Of a stretch of DNA of 12,122 nucleotides, positions 7,224 through 12,122 are shown piece after piece. Position 1 is the stretch's first letter. Each line of letters opens with the position of its first letter. The notes below the pieces were generated by a model. The model was not told where the DNA came from. It made no database searches and worked only from the letters and a program-made list of their open reading frames with translations. Source of the DNA: CAZTLI01 sp964614375 (GTDB taxonomy: Bacteria; Chloroflexota; Anaerolineae; Aggregatilineales; Phototrophicaceae); contig CAZTLI010000132.1 of assembly GCA_964614375.1 (NCBI GenBank), positions 1 to 12,122 of the forward strand, read 5' to 3'. The position numbers and the translations under genes are program-made.

Positions 7224-7459
7224 TGTCTATTTTCGAATCCACATTTAATTAAAAGCCCTATGATATTAACCTACCGCTGCTATCTCCTGCAAGCATCGTC
7301 GCCAGACGGTGCAGTGTTGGGCATTCAAGTGCGCTTCAGACAGACGACAGATTTGTAAAGACCTGTAATTGACCGTGCGCTTGATCTCCGCAAAGGGTAA
7401 AAATTATGGTATCGTAATGCGTCGTTTGAGCCAAACAATCTGATTAAAGGCCGTTCCAA
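7224..7459. promoter_or_regulatory. Divergent intergenic region holding the promoters of the acyl-CoA operon and the permease
   Basis: This 236-base gap separates two divergently read genes, so both promoters should lie here; no gene is seen in it. For the permease (plus) a weak pair is TTGATC at 7381-7386 and TATGGT at 7405-7410 with an 18-base spacer, and AAAGG at 7446-7450 is a good ribosome binding site 9 bases before ATG. For the operon (minus) the best candidate -10 is TAATAT (7263-7268), with a poor TTGCAG (7287-7292) 18 bases upstream. TTTAATTAAA (7244-7253) is a short perfect palindrome between the candidate -10 and the operon start, which could be an operator or merely AT-rich leader. 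No regulator gene is adjacent. Confidence 0.4.
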
Positions 7460-9955
7460 ATGTTCAAAAGTTACATAAATCGGGAAGAGCGCACAGAGGC
7501 TGACAAAAAACTCCCCAAGTTGATGGTGGAAGGTTTGCTGCTGGGTGGGTCGGGGCTGGGCATATTGGCGCTGATCTTCGAGATTGCGGCGGATGCGTTT
7601 AGTGTCGCTGCCTATCAGACGCTGCTTGCCATTCATGGGGCGAATGGGCATCATGACATCGCGATAATGGCGTTTACAGCCCTATCTATTCTGTTATTTT
7701 TGGGCATCGTGCCCGCCTATAAAGCCGGGGCCTATCTTCGCCCGAATGCAGGTGGAAGCGGGCCTCTGGTAGAGGCGGTTGGCCCGCCACGGCTGGGTGT
7801 ACTATCATGGGTTGGCACAAGTCTCTTTTTTATTGACGCGATTTTGACGATTATCATTAGTTCAATTTCGGCGGCTGATGTCACCATGTTATTCCTGCCA
7901 CAGCTGGCAGACTTTCGCATTTTACTGGCTGAGTTTTATGCCTTTTTCATCATGGCGGTTCTGGTCGCCGTTGGGCCAAAGCGCGCGGTGCCGTTATTCT
8001 TGCTAGGCGGTGGCGCATTCACCTTGTTTACAATTGGCGCGCTGACGCTGGTGGGCATTACCGCGACAGCCAATCCCGAATGGGCCGTGTTGACCGATGG
8101 GATTGTCCGTCGCTTAGAAATTTCAGGCGTGGCGGAGCATGTGGTGCAGGTCACACAGGATTTGCCTGCTTTAGGTTCAGTATTATTCTTCCAACTCTTT
8201 TTCCGCTCGATGAGCAGTGCCATGCTGGGTTTTTCGGGTTATGAGGTGATTCCGGCGAGTGGGAAACATGCGGCACGCCCAAAATGGAAGGTCATCAATA
8301 CGGCGCTTATTCTGGCGGCGATTTTTTTGATTAGTACCGGCGTGGTTCAACTCTATGCGGCGCGACAGTGGAATATCCCGGCGACAGAAGGCTATAGTAC
8401 GCTGCTCATTGAGTATGAGATAGTGGCTGCACAGATGTTTGGAAGGGGCGTGAATCCTGACGCAATTGTTGTGACAGAAGCAGATCGACGTGCCGCACGC
8501 CAACTCTATGAAGAACAGTTGGCACAAGAACAAGAAACAGGCGAGGGCACATCAACTGAAGGAAATGGTCAACCGCCGCCCGGAGTCATTGACGACCTTG
8601 CGAGCGAAATTGCTTTCTCGCGGACGATTACGCAGGCCTTACAGGGCACATCTGGTCAAGGTATTTTGACGGTTGCCGGTGTATTGCTGGCGATTATTCT
8701 GCTGCTGGCACAGGGCGGTGGTTATGTCGGCGGTGCGGCTGTCGCGGCAAACGCAGCGCGGCTTGGGCGTCTCCCTCGCCTATTTAACGATGATCGTATG
8801 GGTATTCTCGTCATCTGGGGTATTTCGGCGATTATGATTCCGGTGATTCGCGAGGTTGTGGTTGTCGAAGCCTATTATGCCTTCGGCTTTGTCAGCGCAT
8901 TTATCATCACCAGTACCACAGTCTTCTTTGTACGCGATAATGCCCTGCGCGATCGTGGGATTGAACCGGGTTCAGCCGAGGCAAAATCACTGCGATTTGC
9001 TGGTCTGCGCGGGATGATTGCCAGTTACATTATGGGCATTGTGTTGGTCACCCAGAAGACTGAGGCCCTGATAACCATTGCTATTGCTGGCGCAGTCATC
9101 ACAATCTATCAAATTTGGATTGCCCATAATGGTTTTAAAGCAGTATCTGTCGAAGAAGTCAAACAGATTAGCTTTGTACCCGGCGAGGTACTCAACTATA
9201 AGTGCGGATTACATCGCGCGCATGATGAAGCGCGACAGCGGGGAATTGCGGATTTGTTCCTTGATCTGATTTTGGACGCCAAGATGGTCAAATTTAATGT
9301 CGAGCCATATCGCATACGCCGTCTTGTGAGTTATTTGCACAATGTTTCGGCAGAGCAATTTGACCATGATCACGATCATAAACACAGTGAGCATGTTCCC
9401 GAACCAAGTGTGGCACTCGAGGCCACATATCGCGAAGCCTATAGCCGCCATCAGGAGTTGCTAGCGGAGATTGAACATTTCTCACATTATGGCATTTTCA
9501 CGTTCATTGATAAATATCATCACAACTGGATCAATGAAGGGCACGGACGTGACGCCGCTGCCGTTCAAAAAGCCATGCTCTATGTGCTGTTCCCATTAAC
9601 CGATCAAAATTTGATCTGGCATGAGTACCAGAATTATAAGTGGGATAAATTGCCTGAAGAAATCTGGCAATTCTCACGCAAACGCTATCAATGGGCCAAA
9701 GACCAGTGGCCTAATCTGAGCGACAAAATCACCACGATATGGACGTTGCAGGAACTGGGATTGGTATCCAACGAAGTGGATATTAAGATGATAATCTCAG
9801 TAAATGCAGCCAATGAGTTGCGTGAAGTGGATTTGCATATCGCAAAAGACGAGCATGAAGAGCTTGCGGTTCACAAAGCAGGACCTGTGTCTCCAAAACC
9901 TGCCGAACCGGGCATCCTCATTACCCCGCCGGATGATACAGCAGATGATGATTAG
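7460..9955 (+). CDS. APC-superfamily amino acid permease-like transporter with a long loop insert and an extra soluble C-terminal domain
   Basis: An 831-residue membrane protein, far longer than the usual 430-550 for this family. After a short charged N terminus come about 12 hydrophobic helices up to residue 555. APC-like signatures are the glycine-rich TM1 (LLLGGSGLGILALIF, 26-40), the TM6 region FSGYEVIPASG (258-268) followed by a basic loop, and the TM8-after loop NAARLGRLPRLFNDD (431-445). Two additions stand out. Residues about 301-395, between TM7 and TM8, form a hydrophilic, Glu/Gln-rich and proline-containing loop, expected to face outside. Residues about 560-831 form a soluble, probably cytoplasmic domain rich in His, Trp and Tyr, with DHDHDHKHSEH at 635-645; I do not recognise this domain, and it does not look like a universal-stress-protein domain. 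Substrate unknown. Read divergently from the carboxylase operon, so a shared regulator or an uptake role for that pathway is possible but unproven. Confidence 0.8.
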   Translation: MFKSYINREERTEADKKLPKLMVEGLLLGGSGLGILALIFEIAADAFSVAAYQTLLAIHGANGHHDIAIMAFTALSILLFLGIVPAYKAGAYLRPNAGGSGPLVEAVGPPRLGVLSWVGTSLFFIDAILTIIISSISAADVTMLFLPQLADFRILLAEFYAFFIMAVLVAVGPKRAVPLFLLGGGAFTLFTIGALTLVGITATANPEWAVLTDGIVRRLEISGVAEHVVQVTQDLPALGSVLFFQLFFRSMSSAMLGFSGYEVIPASGKHAARPKWKVINTALILAAIFLISTGVVQLYAARQWNIPATEGYSTLLIEYEIVAAQMFGRGVNPDAIVVTEADRRAARQLYEEQLAQEQETGEGTSTEGNGQPPPGVIDDLASEIAFSRTITQALQGTSGQGILTVAGVLLAIILLLAQGGGYVGGAAVAANAARLGRLPRLFNDDRMGILVIWGISAIMIPVIREVVVVEAYYAFGFVSAFIITSTTVFFVRDNALRDRGIEPGSAEAKSLRFAGLRGMIASYIMGIVLVTQKTEALITIAIAGAVITIYQIWIAHNGFKAVSVEEVKQISFVPGEVLNYKCGLHRAHDEARQRGIADLFLDLILDAKMVKFNVEPYRIRRLVSYLHNVSAEQFDHDHDHKHSEHVPEPSVALEATYREAYSRHQELLAEIEHFSHYGIFTFIDKYHHNWINEGHGRDAAAVQKAMLYVLFPLTDQNLIWHEYQNYKWDKLPEEIWQFSRKRYQWAKDQWPNLSDKITTIWTLQELGLVSNEVDIKMIISVNAANELREVDLHIAKDEHEELAVHKAGPVSPKPAEPGILITPPDDTADDD

Positions 9956-9964
9956 GGATGTTCG

Positions 9965-9995
9965 AGAAGGTCACGATGGAGTGGCCTTCTTTTTT
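9965..9995 (+). terminator. Intrinsic terminator of the permease gene
   Basis: The arms AGAAGGTCAC (9965-9974) and GTGGCCTTCT (9981-9990) pair over 10 positions with one G-U, around the six-base loop GATGGA, and are followed directly by a run of T (T from 9990 to 9995). It begins 9 bases after the permease stop codon. On the minus strand the hairpin is not followed by a T run, so it is expected to stop plus-strand transcripts mainly. It occupies nearly the whole 40-base gap between the convergent permease and kinase genes. Confidence 0.85.
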
Positions 9996-12110
9996 CTATG
10001 ATTCTGCCGCTTCCGTAGGCAGCGTGACGAAGAAGACCGATCCTTCACCTAACTCGCTTTCCAGACCTATCTTGCCTTGATGGGCTTCGACTAGCTTTTT
10101 GACGATTGCCAACCCAAGACCTGTACCATCAATGCTGTCTGTTTCGGGACGCCGTACACGATAGAAGCGGTCAAAGATGCGCGCTTGATCTTCGGGGCTA
10201 ATGCCGAGACCATTATCTTTAATTTGGACACGAACAGTCGCGCTGCGTTTTTCGGCATTGATGCGTATTTCACCCTCAGGCGGTGTATATTTTACGGCGT
10301 TGCTGATGAGGTTGGTGAAAATTTGCCGCAGCCGTGCCGCTTCACCGCGAATTGTGGGTAGATTATCCGGCACCTCATCTATCAGAGTCATATTTTTATT
10401 ATGGGCGCGCGGGATATTTTCCTCGATACACTCTTTGAGCACATCCTTAAGCTGGACGGATTCAAATGCCAGTTCCAACCCGGATTCGATGCGGGCGAGA
10501 TCGAGCAAATCGTCGATGAGATTACGCATATTGCGAATGGATTTGTCAATCATATCGACAAACGTGATGGAACGTTCATCGAAGTTATTGCTCATTTGTA
10601 ACAGGTCGAGGTAGCCCCGCATCACACTAAGCGGCTGCTTCAAGTCGTGACTGACGGTTGCGATAAGCTCACTCTTCAGTCTGTCCATTTCCTTGAAAGG
10701 CGTGATGTCTTGCATGACGATAATCCAGCCAATATCATCATGCCGAGAAATATGGGTGTGATAAATACGGGAATTGGTGAGTTCGAGTTCTTCAATCACG
10801 CTTTCTTGCAAGCCGACTGCGCGACGATAGGTCTCGCGAAGTTGATTGTGCTCAATGACCTCGAAGAAGTTGCGTCCAACATATGATTGGTCGGCGTAGA
10901 GACGGAATGCCGCGATTGCCGATTGATTGACCAGCACAAAACGGTTGTCTGTGCCGATGACCATCACGATGTCGGCAATGTTGCGAAGGATCTGTGTGAG
11001 TTTTCCACGTTCGTGCTCGGTCTCTGTAAAAAGACGCGCATTATCAATCGCTGCGGCTGCACGGGTCGAGAGTTTCTTGACGAATTCCAGATGTTCATCG
11101 TTGAACCCGTCTAATTTTTTACTTTCTAATGTGACCACCGCCACAACTTTGTCTTCGCGCGTGACGGGGACAGCCATCTGCGCGCGGACACCGGGCATCA
11201 CCGGTACATAGTCTTTTTCAAACGATATATCGGGTATGACTTCGGAAATGCCGGAGCGTGCCACCCGATAACTGATCCCACTTTGCGATTCTTCACGAAT
11301 TTGGGTTAACTGCCTGCTGCCTGCATTGTAGCCATAGTCGGTGATGGTACGCAGTGAATCTTCAGGTTCATTATATAGCGCAAGTGAGGCAGCATGGGCA
11401 TTGGTAAACCGGAGCGCCCAATCAAGTGTCATATTAAACACATGATTGAGTTCAATGTTGGCATTGAGTTCTTCATCAATCTGCTGGAGGATATTCATCT
11501 CCCGCATACTGGCTTTGAGCTTGGTGACCGTTTCGTCTTGTGTCCGGGCGTTACGCAGCGTGACGGCTACCGATGCCGCGAGCAGTTCGAGTTTTGCACG
11601 ATCATCAGCGCTTATGGTTTTGACTTTTTTCGCGTCAATCACCAGCAAAGCCAACAGCGCATCATTAAAGCAAACAGGAACGAGCAGCAGTCCGTTGGGA
11701 TTAAGTAAGGTGCCTAATGTGCTGACTTTGGACTCTTTTAGTAAATCGGCTGTTGCTTCAACCGTCTTACCAGCTAAGAGTGGGCCAAGTATGGCATCAT
11801 CGTTCACATTACGGACGCCAATAATCGAGTCTCTGAGGGTGCGTTGATTCTCCGCATTGCTCAGATGTTTGCTAATCGCTCGATAGTGAAGGCTGCCGTC
11901 TTCTGGATTAATGACAAAGACCACAACATGATCACAGGCCACCATCTCAGCAATCAGGCTGGTCAATCGCTTGATGAGTTCATCAAAGGATGCTTCCTGA
12001 TTAAGTTGAATCATCGCCTTATGCACGGCCTGCAAACGGGCAACCTCGGCCTGGAGTTCGGTAACTGCGTTGTCCGGTAACGTATTTCGGGTCAAGTTTT
12101 TCTCATTCAT
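9996..12110 (-). CDS. Soluble sensor histidine kinase, GAF-GAF-PAS-HisKA-HATPase
   Basis: A 704-residue kinase with no membrane helices or signal peptide, so probably cytoplasmic. Domain order: N-terminal coiled-coil-like stretch (15-40), GAF 1 (about 40-187), GAF 2 (about 220-357), PAS (about 370-470), HisKA dimerisation domain with the phospho-accepting H488 in VSHDLKQPL, and a HATPase_c domain with the N box (NLISNAVKY, 600-608), G1 (DNGLGI, 632-637), F box (FDRFYRV, 646-652) and G2 (GTGLGLAIVKKL, 662-673). All residues needed for kinase activity are present. Neither GAF shows an obvious bilin-binding cysteine context or another clear cofactor motif, so the signal is unknown. No response regulator lies next to it in the window; its upstream side is cut at the right edge, with only 12 bases before the ATG (a weak AAGAAA). 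It is convergent with the permease, so co-regulation is not implied. Confidence 0.93.
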   Translation of the reverse strand: MNEKNLTRNTLPDNAVTELQAEVARLQAVHKAMIQLNQEASFDELIKRLTSLIAEMVACDHVVVFVINPEDGSLHYRAISKHLSNAENQRTLRDSIIGVRNVNDDAILGPLLAGKTVEATADLLKESKVSTLGTLLNPNGLLLVPVCFNDALLALLVIDAKKVKTISADDRAKLELLAASVAVTLRNARTQDETVTKLKASMREMNILQQIDEELNANIELNHVFNMTLDWALRFTNAHAASLALYNEPEDSLRTITDYGYNAGSRQLTQIREESQSGISYRVARSGISEVIPDISFEKDYVPVMPGVRAQMAVPVTREDKVVAVVTLESKKLDGFNDEHLEFVKKLSTRAAAAIDNARLFTETEHERGKLTQILRNIADIVMVIGTDNRFVLVNQSAIAAFRLYADQSYVGRNFFEVIEHNQLRETYRRAVGLQESVIEELELTNSRIYHTHISRHDDIGWIIVMQDITPFKEMDRLKSELIATVSHDLKQPLSVMRGYLDLLQMSNNFDERSITFVDMIDKSIRNMRNLIDDLLDLARIESGLELAFESVQLKDVLKECIEENIPRAHNKNMTLIDEVPDNLPTIRGEAARLRQIFTNLISNAVKYTPPEGEIRINAEKRSATVRVQIKDNGLGISPEDQARIFDRFYRVRRPETDSIDGTGLGLAIVKKLVEAHQGKIGLESELGEGSVFFVTLPTEAAES

Positions 12111-12122
12111 TTATAGTTTCTT

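Noticed and set aside
6726..7358. A 210-codon plus-strand open frame opposite the carboxyltransferase gene
   Set aside because: It lies mostly antisense to a strongly conserved gene, its translation shows no domain-like pattern, and it only continues into the intergenic region by chance.
7369..7374. TTGACC as a -35 box for the permease
   Set aside because: It matches the consensus well but no acceptable -10 lies 16-18 bases downstream (the region there reads CAAAGGG).
9965..9995. The hairpin as a bidirectional terminator also serving the histidine kinase gene
   Set aside because: On the minus strand the hairpin is followed by CGAACATC and not by a T run, so only plus-strand termination is well supported.
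1..12122. CRISPR arrays, insertion sequences, tRNA genes, phage or defence genes
   Set aside because: No regularly spaced direct repeats, transposase-like frames, cloverleaf sequences or recognisable defence domains were found; nearly all the window is accounted for by the nine listed genes.

Overview
This window looks like a stretch of bacterial chromosome with intermediate base composition. It carries a catabolic acyl-CoA operon on the minus strand, a divergently read oversized membrane transporter on the plus strand, and a soluble multi-sensor histidine kinase convergent with the transporter. The GAF-GAF-PAS kinase style, the stand-alone AtuA-type protein with a separate small C-terminal partner, and the general protein character are compatible with a Chloroflexota (Anaerolineae-like) bacterium. 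This is an impression from protein style only: there is no rRNA or marker gene in the window. I see no mobile elements, tRNAs, rRNAs or CRISPR arrays.

Region 1 (7223 down to 1, minus strand) is a tightly packed seven-gene run. In transcription order it holds: biotin-dependent acyl-CoA carboxylase carboxyltransferase (beta) subunit; a membrane-anchored SGNH/GDSL-type hydrolase; an acyl-CoA dehydrogenase; an AtuA/DUF1446 protein; a small AtuA C-terminal-domain protein; an enoyl-CoA hydratase of the methylglutaconyl/isohexenylglutaconyl type; and the first 65 codons of the biotin carboxylase (alpha) subunit, which runs off the left edge. Gaps are 29, 9, 15, 4, 90 and -4 bases. The set mirrors the order beta carboxylase - dehydrogenase - hydratase - alpha carboxylase of the acyclic terpene (atuCDEF) locus of Pseudomonas, and also the enzyme set of leucine/isovalerate (liu) degradation. 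The logic would be: the dehydrogenase makes a 2,3-unsaturated branched acyl-CoA, the carboxylase adds CO2 to the gamma methyl group, and the hydratase adds water to give an HMG-CoA-like product. AtuA partners point toward the terpenoid-like branch, but the true substrate is not settled by sequence. The SGNH hydrolase is the odd member.

Region 2 (7224-7459) is a divergent intergenic region that should hold both promoters.

Region 3 (7460-9955, plus) encodes an 831-residue APC-superfamily-like permease. It has a long loop inserted between TM7 and TM8 and an extra soluble C-terminal domain of about 270 residues containing a histidine/aspartate cluster. A convincing intrinsic terminator follows it.

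Region 4 (12110 down to 9996, minus) is a cytoplasmic GAF-GAF-PAS-HisKA-HATPase sensor kinase with no response regulator visible in the window.

The points most worth a second look are the permease with its unidentified C-terminal domain, the SGNH hydrolase embedded in the acyl-CoA operon, and the altered acyl-pocket segment of the carboxyltransferase.
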